From: CAZXFH01 sp964640055
GTDB taxonomy: Bacteria; Fidelibacterota; UBA2242; JAFGTP01
Length of the DNA: 64,000 nucleotides
Direction of reading: 5' to 3'
NCBI GenBank assembly: GCA_964640055.1
Contig: CAZXFH010000009.1
Location: forward strand, 20,083 to 84,082
Position numbers and translations under genes: made by a program. Below the pieces are notes generated by a model that saw only the letters and a list, made by a program, of their open reading frames with translations, was not told the DNA's origin and did not search any database. Positions 36,499 to 45,370 of the stretch are shown here, piece after piece. How positions within the stretch are numbered: position 1 is the first letter of the stretch; each line of letters begins with the position of its first letter.

Positions 36499-37380
36499 AT
36501 GAATTACTATCATGGATACTATAACGGCAATCAGGCTAATCGCCAGTATATCCGTCCGAAAATGTTTTCGGGAGCCATCAAAGCTATCGTGATCGCCAAT
36601 GTGGCCGTCTTTTTATTTATGGCTTTTTTCCGCTTGGATCGTTTCTTTGCCTATTATTTGGGATTGGTACCGAAATGGGTGTGGAGCCGCGGGTTTGTCT
36701 GGCAACTGTTTACTTATATGTTTGTGCACGGCGGCTTTATGCATATTTTCTGGAATATGTTTATTCTCTGGTTGTTCGGCGTACAGATTGAACGGACCTG
36801 GGGCGCCAAGGAATTCTGGAAATATTATTTGATAACCGGAGTGGGTTCCGGTATTCTGACCCTGCTGTTTAGTTTAAATTCCACCATTCCGGTCGTGGGG
36901 GCCAGCGGAGCCATTTATGCAGTGCTGGTGGCCTTTGGGGTCATGTTTCCCAATCGCTACATTTATATCTATTTTTTATTACCCATTAAAGCTAAATATT
37001 TTGTCATTATCATGGGGGCGATCACTTTCTTTTCCTCCCTGTCACCCAGTGGCAGTAATGTAAGCCATTTGACCCATCTGGGCGGCCTGGTGATCGGTTA
37101 TATCTATCTTAAGCGTAACAAGATATTCGGGAGCTTCAATTTTAAGCTGCCGACAATCCGCTTCAAGAATCCCTTTAAAAATACGATCCGGCGGGTGGAT
37201 AAAGACAAGTCCAGCGCTAAGAATGATGACTCCTATCAGACCGATGAGACTCTTCGGGAGCAGATGAATGTGATCCTGGATAAGATGAACGAATCCGGAT
37301 ACGATAGTTTGACCGAGGAAGAAAGGCGTGTTTTATATTTAGCCAGCCGTTATTTTGCCGATAAAGAGCAGCCCCACTAG
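36499..37380 (+). CDS. Rhomboid-family intramembrane serine protease
   Basis: A 293-residue polytopic membrane protein of the rhomboid family, which cleaves substrates within the membrane. The loop GFVWQLFTYMFVHGGFMHIFWNMFILWLFG begins near residue 70. The catalytic serine lies in VVGASGAIYAVL near 137, and the catalytic histidine in VSHLTHLGGLVIGYIY near 195. About six membrane segments are visible. The C-terminal 60 residues are soluble and contain a helical motif (DSLTEEERRVLYLASRYFAD), common in FCB rhomboids. All catalytic residues are intact. The substrate is unknown. Confidence 0.93.
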   Translation: MNYYHGYYNGNQANRQYIRPKMFSGAIKAIVIANVAVFLFMAFFRLDRFFAYYLGLVPKWVWSRGFVWQLFTYMFVHGGFMHIFWNMFILWLFGVQIERTWGAKEFWKYYLITGVGSGILTLLFSLNSTIPVVGASGAIYAVLVAFGVMFPNRYIYIYFLLPIKAKYFVIIMGAITFFSSLSPSGSNVSHLTHLGGLVIGYIYLKRNKIFGSFNFKLPTIRFKNPFKNTIRRVDKDKSSAKNDDSYQTDETLREQMNVILDKMNESGYDSLTEEERRVLYLASRYFADKEQPH

Positions 37381-37418
37381 CCGATACAATATATTGTATT
37401 ATTTAAATAGAATATCCT

Positions 37419-38105
37419 TTATATACAACTGAAATGGCCGCTGGTCTCCGGGTTGCGTAAGGCCTTGCAAAGCGGGCTTCGAATCCAGAAAAGATAGCTG
37501 CTCCAGCCCACGACCAGGCCTAAAATCAATAGCGGCCAGGGAAAGGATAACTGTGTGGCAGACACACGGAGCGCCCGATGATTCCATAGCATGGCCAACA
37601 AAATTAAGGCTGCGGCTGTCAATTCCAATCCCCAGAACAGAGGGGACAGTTTTAACGGAATCCCCCTGTGTTCGATATATAATGCAATCAAGGCGGCTAT
37701 AACCATGGAAAGCGCGACCAGCAGTGGTGCCAGTACCGGAGCCAGCCAGGGAACCGGAACAATGAAGAGAATATCCCAGTCCAGTAAAGCGCTAGGCCAG
37801 TTTAGGGTGAGTTTTAAAGCCAGATAGTAAAAGATATCCCAGCAACCAAAAGTAAACATCAGATAAGCCAAGCGCTGTCTAATATTTTGGCCGACCAACC
37901 AGCTGACCATAAAGACCAGGAGCAGCGTGGCCAATTCTCGCAATATTTCGATTGTCACGGGAAAATCCGGGGGATGCTTAAGGGGAAGGTCGCATTCCTG
38001 GGGCGAAAATTTCAGACGCAGATAGGTGACGGTGGCAGCAACAATAAAGGCCAAAATAAAGGCAAATAACAGCAGGTAGCTTAGTTTTAATTTGCCGTGT
38101 GTCAT
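37419..38105 (-). CDS. Conserved polytopic membrane protein of unknown function
   Basis: A 228-residue protein with about seven hydrophobic segments. MTHGKLKLSYLLLFAFILAF starts the first. A characteristic middle region reads GCWDIFYYLALKLTLNWP followed by LDWDILFIVPVPWLAPV; this Trp/Asp/Pro-rich pattern looks conserved, but I cannot assign it to a named family. The ATG overlaps the TGA stop of the UbiB gene as ATGA, so it is translationally coupled to that gene. The coupling hints at a membrane role alongside the kinase, but no function is claimed. Confidence 0.65.
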   Translation of the reverse strand: MTHGKLKLSYLLLFAFILAFIVAATVTYLRLKFSPQECDLPLKHPPDFPVTIEILRELATLLLVFMVSWLVGQNIRQRLAYLMFTFGCWDIFYYLALKLTLNWPSALLDWDILFIVPVPWLAPVLAPLLVALSMVIAALIALYIEHRGIPLKLSPLFWGLELTAAALILLAMLWNHRALRVSATQLSFPWPLLILGLVVGWSSYLFWIRSPLCKALRNPETSGHFSCI

Positions 38106-39784
38106 TTTCGAGTGCGGAACATATCCCACAGTAATTTGAGTCCGAAGATACAGGCTAACAGATAACCGATAAGCCCGATCATGGGATAACCAAACAGAGT
38201 AGGTCCGACAGAAAGCTGTATTACCAGTGAGGAACCCACAATAAGGGCTGCAATAATCAGAGCGGAGGAGAGTCGGTTGGTGGCCCGATTCAGGGCGGCG
38301 ATTAGATTTTCCAGCTTGTGGTGCTCAAATTGAATCACAAAGCGGTTATTGGCGGCATTGGTTAAGATGGTGCGTACTTTTTTAGGAAAATCTTCGGCCA
38401 GGTTGATCATATCTTCCAGAAAGAGCTGCATCTCTCTCCACCGTCGCCGGGGATCATAGCGCCGCATGGTAATCTTGTGAATAAAAGGTTGCAGTTGACC
38501 CATCACATCGAATTCCGGATAGAGCACGCGCGCCAGTCCGTCTACCGTGATCAGCGCCTTGAGAGTCAAGGAAAGACTGGGGGGGAAGGTTAGGCGATAT
38601 TTTTGAATAATCGCGAAAAGTTCATTCAAAATCGCTTTCAAACGCAGTTTCTTAATGGAAACACCATGGAAATAATCGATCAGGCCGTTGATATCGTTTC
38701 GAAGGGCTTTATTGTCAGTGTTGGGATTGGTGATATTGAGTTCATCAAAGGCATGGATAATCCGATCGGCATCCTTTTGAGTTATCCCGATAATAATTTC
38801 GCCGAAATGATCGATGGTGTCATCGTCGATTTGGCCCACCATACCGAAGTCCAGTAAGGCGATCACGTTATTTTTCAGTACCATGATATTACCCGGATGG
38901 GGGTCGGCATGGAAGAAGCCGAACTCAAAAATTTCACGGAAACTGAGGGCCGTGCCATTACGGGCCACGGCTTCACGGTCTATACCAGCCTTATCCAGTT
39001 TTTCAGTCTGCGAGGCTTTAATCCCTTTCACATGACCCATGACCAATAACTTGTCCGTGCTAAATTTCTGGAAATATTGAGGCACAAAAAGGCGCTCATC
39101 ATCGCTAAAATTATTTTTAAAGCGGACAATATTGCGTCCTTCGCGGATAAAATCCAGTTCCCGGTGGATCGATTGGTCAAATTCTGCGACAATGCGCACC
39201 GGATCCTGAGCCAGTTTATCCTGAAAATATTTACGCAGAATATTGGTCAGGTCCTTAAGGATTTCAACATCCACATCGATCGTTTCTTTGGCCTTGGGAC
39301 GCTGAACTTTGAGGACCACCTGTGCACCGCTTTTTAGCTCTGCCCGATGGACTTGGGCGATGGAAGCCGCGGCCAGCGGTTTTTCCGAAATATGCGAAAA
39401 GACCTCCTCCGGTGGTGCATTCAATTCTTCTTTGAGCACTTTTTTAATCGCCTTATAGGGTAGTGGTGCCACCTGATCATGTAATTTCTGGAGCTCATAG
39501 GAAATATCGGGCGGTAGGATATCGGGACGCATACTAAGTATTTGACCCAATTTAACAAAAGTGGGACCAGCCTCTTCAATGGCCAGTCGTATTCGTTCCG
39601 CCCGGCTCAGCTCGGCTCCCTTTTGCCGTACGGCCCGGGGGAAAAATTTCTCCCCGAAGCGCCGCACCAAACTGCTCCGGGCCGTATCCACGAGATCGGT
39701 AAAGCCATATTTCAGGAATATGGATAGAATCTGATTATAACGCTTCAGATGGCGCCAGGTGCGTGGAATAGAGGTGATTTTCAT
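38102..39784 (-). CDS. AarF/ABC1/UbiB family atypical kinase
   Basis: A 560-residue protein-kinase-like ATPase. The UbiB-specific motifs are all visible: K-x-G-Q within FVKLGQILSMRPDILPP near 77, the Ala-rich loop PLAAASIAQVHRAELKSG near 132, the kinase Lys in VVLKVQRPKAKE, the catalytic loop FGFFHADPHPGNIMVL near 290 and the DFG-type IALLDFGMVGQID. Two hydrophobic helices at the C-terminus (about 508-550) anchor it to the membrane. In other bacteria it supports quinone or isoprenoid lipid metabolism. No other quinone gene is seen here, so its target is uncertain. It sits in a four-gene minus-strand run. Confidence 0.92.
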   Translation of the reverse strand: MKITSIPRTWRHLKRYNQILSIFLKYGFTDLVDTARSSLVRRFGEKFFPRAVRQKGAELSRAERIRLAIEEAGPTFVKLGQILSMRPDILPPDISYELQKLHDQVAPLPYKAIKKVLKEELNAPPEEVFSHISEKPLAAASIAQVHRAELKSGAQVVLKVQRPKAKETIDVDVEILKDLTNILRKYFQDKLAQDPVRIVAEFDQSIHRELDFIREGRNIVRFKNNFSDDERLFVPQYFQKFSTDKLLVMGHVKGIKASQTEKLDKAGIDREAVARNGTALSFREIFEFGFFHADPHPGNIMVLKNNVIALLDFGMVGQIDDDTIDHFGEIIIGITQKDADRIIHAFDELNITNPNTDNKALRNDINGLIDYFHGVSIKKLRLKAILNELFAIIQKYRLTFPPSLSLTLKALITVDGLARVLYPEFDVMGQLQPFIHKITMRRYDPRRRWREMQLFLEDMINLAEDFPKKVRTILTNAANNRFVIQFEHHKLENLIAALNRATNRLSSALIIAALIVGSSLVIQLSVGPTLFGYPMIGLIGYLLACIFGLKLLWDMFRTRK

Positions 39785-39803
39785 GGATAAAGATCCGGGT
39801 TAA

Positions 39804-40094
39804 TCAATGATTTTTAAGATGCTGATCGATCTGTTTTTGCAAGGCTTCCACTTCTTCACGGGTTGGAATCTCGAGTCGTTTTAATACTTTTTTGACCTCT
39901 GTATTGATTAATTTCTGCAGTTCCGCACGCCGTTTCTCGGTGTATGAGACCAATTCCTCCATCAAGCTGGATTTTTTATCGCGGGATAGCTCTCCCTTTT
40001 CAACCAGTTCGTCCAGCATATGATCAATTTTTTCTTTGGTCAAACTGGCCGCACCTAGTCCGGCTAAAAACATCTTTTCAATACTTTCAAACAT
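39804..40094 (-). CDS. Phasin-like small helical protein
   Basis: A 96-residue protein made almost entirely of amphipathic helix. A hydrophobic Gly/Ala-rich start (MFLAGLGAASLTKEKIDHML) is followed by a long charged coiled coil (EKRRAELQKLINTEVKKVLK and REEVEALQKQIDQHLK). This resembles phasin or PHA-granule-associated proteins, which coat lipid-like inclusions. It lies 19 nt upstream of the UbiB kinase gene. No PHA synthase is present in the window, so a role in granules is not supported by context; it may instead work with the kinase at a membrane surface. Confidence 0.6.
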   Translation of the reverse strand: MFESIEKMFLAGLGAASLTKEKIDHMLDELVEKGELSRDKKSSLMEELVSYTEKRRAELQKLINTEVKKVLKRLEIPTREEVEALQKQIDQHLKNH

Positions 40095-40163
40095 AATTTA
40101 TACTCCCCTTTTGTTTGGTTTCACAATTTACACATTTATTTATTCTGTATGCTCATTTTATCT

Positions 40164-40916
40164 TCAAACAGGATTGGGAACCTCGATATAATGTAGATCT
40201 AGCCCAAACTTATTTTGCAGATGTTTTCCCAGTGCCTGAATGCCAAACCGTTCGGTAGCATGATGGCCGGCCGCTACAAAATGAAGTTTTTCTTCTTTTA
40301 CATAGTGCCGGGTGTATTCACTGGCCTCACCGGTGATAAACAGGTCTAAATCCTGCAGAACAGCCTGTTTTACCTCTTTCTGGGCTCCGCCACTGATAAT
40401 ACCGACCTGCTTTATCCGGGGCGGGCCGTAGGCAAAGAGCAGGCAATCCGGATTAATATCCTTCTTAATATTATTGAATATTTGTTTTGGAGACAGATCG
40501 TTTAACTCTCCGCGTGTCCCAATCTTGTTGCCCTTATATTCACCAAAGGGTTTAATTTTTTGCAAGTTTAGCAGGCGTGCAATTTGAGCATTGTTACCTA
40601 CTTCGGGATGGGCATCCAAAGGGAGATGAAAGCCGTATAGGTTAATATTGTTTTCCAATAATAATTTTACCCGTTGGCGGTACCCACCTTTGTAGAGAGG
40701 ACGTTCAAAATTCCAGATCAGCCCATGGTGTACAATAATCGCATCCGCTTTGGCTTGCAGGGCTTTTTCAAAGAGCTCCACTGAGGCACTCACTGCAGTG
40801 ACAATAGTGCTTATTTTAGCTCGCCCCTCAACTTGCAAACCATTCGGTCCGTAATCCTCAAATTCATCAACTTTTAAATATTCCCGTAGATATTTACTCA
40901 ATTTGTCACGTTGCAT
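40164..40916 (-). CDS. Nif3-like dinuclear metal centre protein
   Basis: A 250-residue protein of the Nif3/GTP cyclohydrolase I type 2 family, which forms hexamers with a two-metal site. Family features are NGLQVEGRAKISTIVTAVS near 24, IIVHHGLIWNFERP near 60 with the first metal His pair, the LYGFHLPLDAHPEVGNN segment near 93, and VAAGHHATERFGIQAL near 213, providing His and Glu ligands. The length matches the short form without the inserted PII-like domain. Physiological function is unsettled in the family. It is the first gene of the run phasin-like, UbiB, membrane protein. Confidence 0.9.
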   Translation of the reverse strand: MQRDKLSKYLREYLKVDEFEDYGPNGLQVEGRAKISTIVTAVSASVELFEKALQAKADAIIVHHGLIWNFERPLYKGGYRQRVKLLLENNINLYGFHLPLDAHPEVGNNAQIARLLNLQKIKPFGEYKGNKIGTRGELNDLSPKQIFNNIKKDINPDCLLFAYGPPRIKQVGIISGGAQKEVKQAVLQDLDLFITGEASEYTRHYVKEEKLHFVAAGHHATERFGIQALGKHLQNKFGLDLHYIEVPNPV

Positions 40917-41766
40917 GTTATCTCCTGCTTAAGCCACTATTTCTATTAAATTTAAAGAATTCATCTGTTTTTTTCAATTGATTCATTGATGGGCTTGGCT
41001 TTTAGTTGGGTTTAATACACGCTTTATTTTGATACCTGAAGGCCTGCCGCGATTTCCCTTTGACAGGGTGGTAAGCCGCGGGTATGGCACCCAGATCACA
41101 GATTCGAGCGGAGGAAGAGCGAGGAATGGGGCATGACCCTTTCTATTCCTTAAAAAGGTGTTTTTCGGTGATCTCAAGACAGCGCTTTTTCACTGTTTTC
41201 AGATGGCCAATTAAAATAGGGCGCTTACCCGGGCAAACTCCCGTTGCCCGGGACACCGATAGTAATCGCGTTTATGACAGCCAAGCAAATGCTGTTATCG
41301 CCTGCATAATAGAGTGCAGATACCCGTATGGGCACCGGGCTTACTGAAAGAGTCAGGATAAAACCATTTGCAGCGGTAGGGCTCCCGGCGGTTCCCATAT
41401 GAGCGCAGTGCGGATATGATCCCTGTGCAACTGTATATAACGACCTTTCTTTAAAATGTTTTTGTCCTATAGTTCCGGAATTCCGGTCGGGATGACCTAT
41501 AACGGTTCGTTGGCCTTTGCGGGCATCCAGTGGGATGATTGTCTGGAATTCACCGGTTGGTTGCTAGTTATGGAACCGCTGCAATTTTAACTGAATCCGC
41601 TGGTCCGGCTCCCCTCTCCAAAAAATCGCTTCAGAAAATTTTTATCTGCCCCTTCCGGGGCTCCTGACGGGAATTATGGCTGCTTTATTGACAAAGAATA
41701 AATGCTTGCCTAAATTACAGCGCTTTGCAGTTGCCGATTTGATTAATTACAATAAAGGAGGTTATT
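40917..41766. other. 850-nt gap with no intact gene; holds the enolase promoter
   Basis: This is the longest gene-free stretch in the window. Only short frames occur, with no ribosome sites or recognisable domains. One 42-codon frame at 41457-41585 reads like a protein tail (MTYNGSLAFAGIQWDD). It vaguely resembles the C-terminal SYNG-containing part of wax-ester synthase/acyltransferases, but the flanking sequence is broken, so it could be gene debris or chance. The right end carries the enolase promoter and ribosome site. No tRNA or structured RNA is apparent. Confidence 0.4.
41688..41716 (+). promoter_or_regulatory. Sigma-70-type promoter for enolase
   Basis: A perfect -35 box TTGACA (41688-41693) and the -10 box TAAATT (41711-41716) are separated by exactly 17 bp. 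The start codon follows about 50 nt downstream behind a strong AAAGGAGG ribosome site. The same pair of hexamers, with a 16-bp spacer, precedes rho. Confidence 0.6.
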
Positions 41767-43047
41767 TTGAGTATTATCATTGATATGATGGCCAGGGAGG
41801 TTCTGGATTCCCGAGGAAATCCAACAGTAGAAGTAGAGGTGCTAACTGAGAGTGGCGCCTGGGGACGGACACTGGTACCCTCGGGGGCATCAACCGGGGA
41901 ACATGAGGCTATTGAACTGCGTGACGGAAATAAAGACCGTTTTATGGGGAAAGGTGTTTTAAAAGCGATTCAGAATGTAAATGAAATTATTACCCCTGAA
42001 TTATGCGGGGAAAGCGTTCTGGATCAACCCTATATTGATAATCTGTTATTGGAATTGGATGGCACTCCCAATAAATCCAAATTGGGCGCCAATGCTACAC
42101 TGGGCGTATCTTTATCTGTGGCAAAAGCGGCGGCTAATTATGTGGGCTTGCCCCTTTACCGTTATATCGGTGGGGTTAACGCCCGGGTTCTGCCCATCCC
42201 CATGATGAATATCTTAAATGGTGGCAAACATGCGGATAATAATGTGGACCTGCAGGAGTTCATGGTTTTTCCGGCGGGGGCAAAATCTTTTAGTGATGCC
42301 CTGCGCATGGGAGCCGAGACCTTTCATCATCTGAAGAAGGTGCTCAAAGAGAAAGGCCTGAGTGTTGCGGTAGGGGATGAAGGTGGCTTTGCCCCCGATC
42401 TGAAATCCAATAGTGAGGCCATTGAAGTGATTGTAGCCGCTGCAGAACGTGCCGGCTATAAAATGGGTGATGAGCTGTTTATTGCCCTGGATCCGGCCTC
42501 TTCGGAATTCTATAATAAAGCGGCTGGAAAATATGAATTAAAGTCAGAGAAAAAGGCCCTCAGTTCCCAGGAGATGGTCCAGTATTATGAAAGATTGGTC
42601 CAGCAGTATCCCATTGTTTCCATCGAAGATGGGCTGGCAGAGGATGATTGGGAAGGCTGGCAGCATATGGTTGCGCGTCTGGGCGATAAAATCCAGATTG
42701 TCGGTGATGATCTGACCGTCACCAATGTAACCCGCCTCCAGCGCGCAATTGATGATCAAGCAATCAATTCGATTTTGATCAAGCTTAATCAAATTGGGAC
42801 CTTAACAGAAACCCTGGAAGCGATTCAGCTGGCCGCCCGCAATGGATTTACCTCGGTGGTCTCACATCGTTCGGGAGAAACGGAAGATACCACTATTGCC
42901 GACCTGGTTGTGGCTGTGAATGCCGGACAGATTAAAACCGGTTCAGCCTGTCGCACAGACCGTGTGGCCAAATATAATCAATTACTCAGAATTGAAGATG
43001 AGCTGGGAGAACAAGGAATATTTTGGGGTAAACATATTCTGAAATGA
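41767..43047 (+). CDS. eno: Enolase
   Basis: A 426-residue phosphopyruvate hydratase, converting 2-phosphoglycerate to phosphoenolpyruvate. The N-terminus reads IIDMMAREVLDSRGNPTVEVEV. The active site shows VGDEGGFAPDLKSN near 205, SIEDGLAEDDWEGW near 284, LIKLNQIGTLTETLEA near 337 and VVSHRSGETEDTTIADL near 363, which is complete. The start is a TTG at 41767. It is supported by AAAGGAGG seven bases upstream and by family alignment; no in-frame ATG precedes the conserved N-terminus. The stop overlaps the start of ftsB in ATGA. Confidence 0.97.
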   Translation: MSIIIDMMAREVLDSRGNPTVEVEVLTESGAWGRTLVPSGASTGEHEAIELRDGNKDRFMGKGVLKAIQNVNEIITPELCGESVLDQPYIDNLLLELDGTPNKSKLGANATLGVSLSVAKAAANYVGLPLYRYIGGVNARVLPIPMMNILNGGKHADNNVDLQEFMVFPAGAKSFSDALRMGAETFHHLKKVLKEKGLSVAVGDEGGFAPDLKSNSEAIEVIVAAAERAGYKMGDELFIALDPASSEFYNKAAGKYELKSEKKALSSQEMVQYYERLVQQYPIVSIEDGLAEDDWEGWQHMVARLGDKIQIVGDDLTVTNVTRLQRAIDDQAINSILIKLNQIGTLTETLEAIQLAARNGFTSVVSHRSGETEDTTIADLVVAVNAGQIKTGSACRTDRVAKYNQLLRIEDELGEQGIFWGKHILK

Positions 43048-43376
43048 GTGCTCGCCGGGTCCGGATTAATAATCGTGGCAATAATGTTAATACGCACCGT
43101 CTCTACATTATTCTGGGTTTTTTATTGCTGATTACCCTGTTTACCACTTTTTTTGTAATCGGCGATTACGGACTTTATCAGATATATAAATTACATCGGG
43201 AAAAGCAGGATATTAAAAACCATATTACGGAGCTCTCTGTGGAGCAGGATTCACTGCGCGCGGAAAAAATGCGCTTACAGGAGGATCTGGCCTATATTGA
43301 AAAGCTGGCCCGTGAGCGGTACCGTATGGCCAAGCGAAATGAGAAGGTTTTCCGGGTGATCAAAAGAAAAGAGTAG
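43044..43376 (+). CDS. FtsB/DivIC-type septum initiator
   Basis: A 110-residue bitopic membrane protein of the FtsB/DivIC family, part of the FtsQLB cell-division complex. A short basic cytoplasmic tail (SARRVRINNRGN) precedes one membrane segment (about 16-40). A periplasmic coiled coil follows (KLHREKQDIKNHITELSVEQ and onward), then the typical end LARERYRMAKRNEKVFRVI. It overlaps the enolase stop by four bases, an arrangement (eno followed by ftsB) seen in many bacteria. Confidence 0.87.
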   Translation: MSARRVRINNRGNNVNTHRLYIILGFLLLITLFTTFFVIGDYGLYQIYKLHREKQDIKNHITELSVEQDSLRAEKMRLQEDLAYIEKLARERYRMAKRNEKVFRVIKRKE

Positions 43377-43541
43377 CCAGCTGGCACTCTTTAAATAGTT
43401 GAGTTTTTTAATAATTATATTGCTAGTGTAGCTTTTTTTGCTTATAATTGAAAAACATCTTTGCTTATTAAAATGGTTTTTCTTTATTTTCTTTGGCGTC
43501 TCCTTGGAAATCAAATTATATAATGTAAAAATGAGGTAGTT

Positions 43542-44372
43542 ATGGATCTGGCCACTCTGGCGGGTCTCTTGATTGGCATCGGATTGATCAGTACGGCGAT
43601 TTTTATAAAAAGTGGGGATGCCAGCTATTTCTGGGATTATGCCTCCTTTTTACTGGTTTTAGGCGGCACAATAGCAGCCACTTTTGTGAATTATCCCTTG
43701 AAAAATATCTGGAAAGTGTTTCGGGTACTTAAAAACGCCTTTAAGCGCACCAAATTCGGCTATCAAGAGGTGATCAACAAATTCACTGAATTTGCCGCCA
43801 AAATACGCAAAAAGGGACTGGTTTCCCTGGAAGACGATTTGGATAAAATAGAAGATAAATTCATGCGCAATGCCATTGAGTTGGCCATTAATGAGCGCGA
43901 TCAGGACCGTCTGCGTAATTATCTGCGCTTGGAACTCTCCAATATGGAAAAACGGCACAATATCGGCCAGGAATTATTTTTCTACATGGGAACCTATGCC
44001 CCGGCTTTCGGAATGGTGGGTACCATTGTCGGTTTGATTGTGATGATGAACGAATTTACCATGAGCAGCAGTGAGATCGGTCTCGATTCCCTGGCCAGCA
44101 GCTTTGAGTTTGATATCGGAACTCAGTTTAAACGGTTACTGGGCGGCATGGGACTCGCCTTGCTGACCACTTTTTACGGACTGATTCTGGCCAATCTGAT
44201 TTTTATTCCGATCGGCGGCAAATTGAAACGGCGTTCCGAAGAAGAAATCATGCTTAAGGAGATTATGATCGAAGGGGTTCTTTGCCTGCATAACCGCGAC
44301 CATCCGTTGGTGGTCCGTGAGAAATTGAACACCTTTGTGCCCCAGTTAGAGAGAAAAAAAGATAAGAAGTGA
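43542..44372 (+). CDS. motA: MotA-type proton channel subunit
   Basis: A 276-residue membrane protein of the MotA/TolQ/ExbB family. Four membrane segments are placed as in MotA: DLATLAGLLIGIGLISTAIF, the second near 30-50 (FLLVLGGTIAATFVNYPL), and the C-terminal pair around PAFGMVGTIVGLIVMM near 170 and LGGMGLALLTTFYGLILANL near 205. The cytoplasmic loop between helices 2 and 3 is the long MotA kind with RKKGLVSLEDDL. A motB partner normally follows directly, but the next genes encode outer-membrane-like proteins, so the stator partner must lie elsewhere. The ribosome site GAGG precedes ATG 43542. Confidence 0.85.
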   Translation: MDLATLAGLLIGIGLISTAIFIKSGDASYFWDYASFLLVLGGTIAATFVNYPLKNIWKVFRVLKNAFKRTKFGYQEVINKFTEFAAKIRKKGLVSLEDDLDKIEDKFMRNAIELAINERDQDRLRNYLRLELSNMEKRHNIGQELFFYMGTYAPAFGMVGTIVGLIVMMNEFTMSSSEIGLDSLASSFEFDIGTQFKRLLGGMGLALLTTFYGLILANLIFIPIGGKLKRRSEEEIMLKEIMIEGVLCLHNRDHPLVVREKLNTFVPQLERKKDKK

Positions 44373-44536
44373 GCATAGCGCGCCGACCCGGCGGGAGGTT
44401 ACTTTTTATACGAAGAAAGCTAATTTAAGCTGATGTGATAAATTTCGACACTTAGATATTTGGACTGACTTCAGTTAATTTTTTCGCTCTCCGCAATCAA
44501 TCTTAAACGGTGGATTCGTTTTTACGGAGGGATCAG

Positions 44537-45370
44537 ATGGACTATCGCCGGTTGCTAAATCCGCTTAGGATTAACCCAGGCTGGATCTTGTTTGTCCTGC
44601 TGCTGTCTTATTCCGTTGCACAAGGGGCTTTTGAAATCCAGACCGTGGACCCCACAGCGATGGCATGCGGGAATATTGTTTGCCTGCAACCGGGCTCACT
44701 CAACCCGGCCACGCATCTGGAGCAAAAGGGCTGGGAAGTCGGCGCCAGCTATACTAATCTGTTTGGCTTAAAAGCTTTGCAATGCTGGAATCTTTCCCTC
44801 TACGGCAGCTATGGGCGTAAGCAGGGTGGTGCCCTGTTGGTCAGTTCTCTGGGGAATAAAAATTATCAGGAAAACAGTTATACCCTTGGTCACGCCTATC
44901 GCATCCATCGGCGCATGACCATGGGAGTTTCTCTATCAGGGTATGGCTTGTCTGTTGTGGGCTATAGTAAAAGTTGGAGCTGCGGGCTAAATGTGGGCGC
45001 TAAATTATATCTGCATGAGACGCTGAATGCCGCCATCCTGTACCAGAATGTCAACAATCCGAAAGTCTATCAAGGCGGTGAGCCGCTTCCACAGTCCTTT
45101 TGTCTGGGCGTGCAGTGGTATGCACACCCGCGGCTGGAATGCGACCTGGAAATTTTTAAAGATACGCTTTATCCCTTTATAACCCGGGCCGCTTTAAAAT
45201 TAGAGTTTATCCAGAACATAATCGGCATGGCCGGTGTACAACTAAACCCTGATCGGTTTGCGGCCGGATTCTCTTGTCGCTGGAAAGGCCTCGGTTTTTC
45301 AGCGGCCCTGTTCCATCATCAAGCCTTGCCAAGCACTTTTTATTTCGGATGTCATCTTTCCTGGGAATAA
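44537..45370 (+). CDS. Predicted outer-membrane beta-barrel protein
   Basis: A 277-residue exported protein. A signal peptide (hydrophobic WILFVLLLSYSVAQG, about residues 18-32) is followed by alternating polar and hydrophobic strands rich in Gly, Tyr and aromatic ends, such as WEVGASYTNLFGLKALQCWN and GVSLSGYGLSVVGYSKSW, ending in the aromatic-terminated FYFGCHLSWE. This fits a small beta-barrel of the PorV/FadL sort common in the FCB group; no specific family is claimed. ATG 44537 has GGAGG six bases upstream, better than the in-frame GTG at 44510. The gene end overlaps the next start by 22 nt. Confidence 0.6.
   Translation: MDYRRLLNPLRINPGWILFVLLLSYSVAQGAFEIQTVDPTAMACGNIVCLQPGSLNPATHLEQKGWEVGASYTNLFGLKALQCWNLSLYGSYGRKQGGALLVSSLGNKNYQENSYTLGHAYRIHRRMTMGVSLSGYGLSVVGYSKSWSCGLNVGAKLYLHETLNAAILYQNVNNPKVYQGGEPLPQSFCLGVQWYAHPRLECDLEIFKDTLYPFITRAALKLEFIQNIIGMAGVQLNPDRFAAGFSCRWKGLGFSAALFHHQALPSTFYFGCHLSWE

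Noticed and set aside
40983..41347. Short frames on both strands in the gap before enolase
   Set aside because: No ribosome sites, no recognisable domain, and composition unlike the neighbouring genes.
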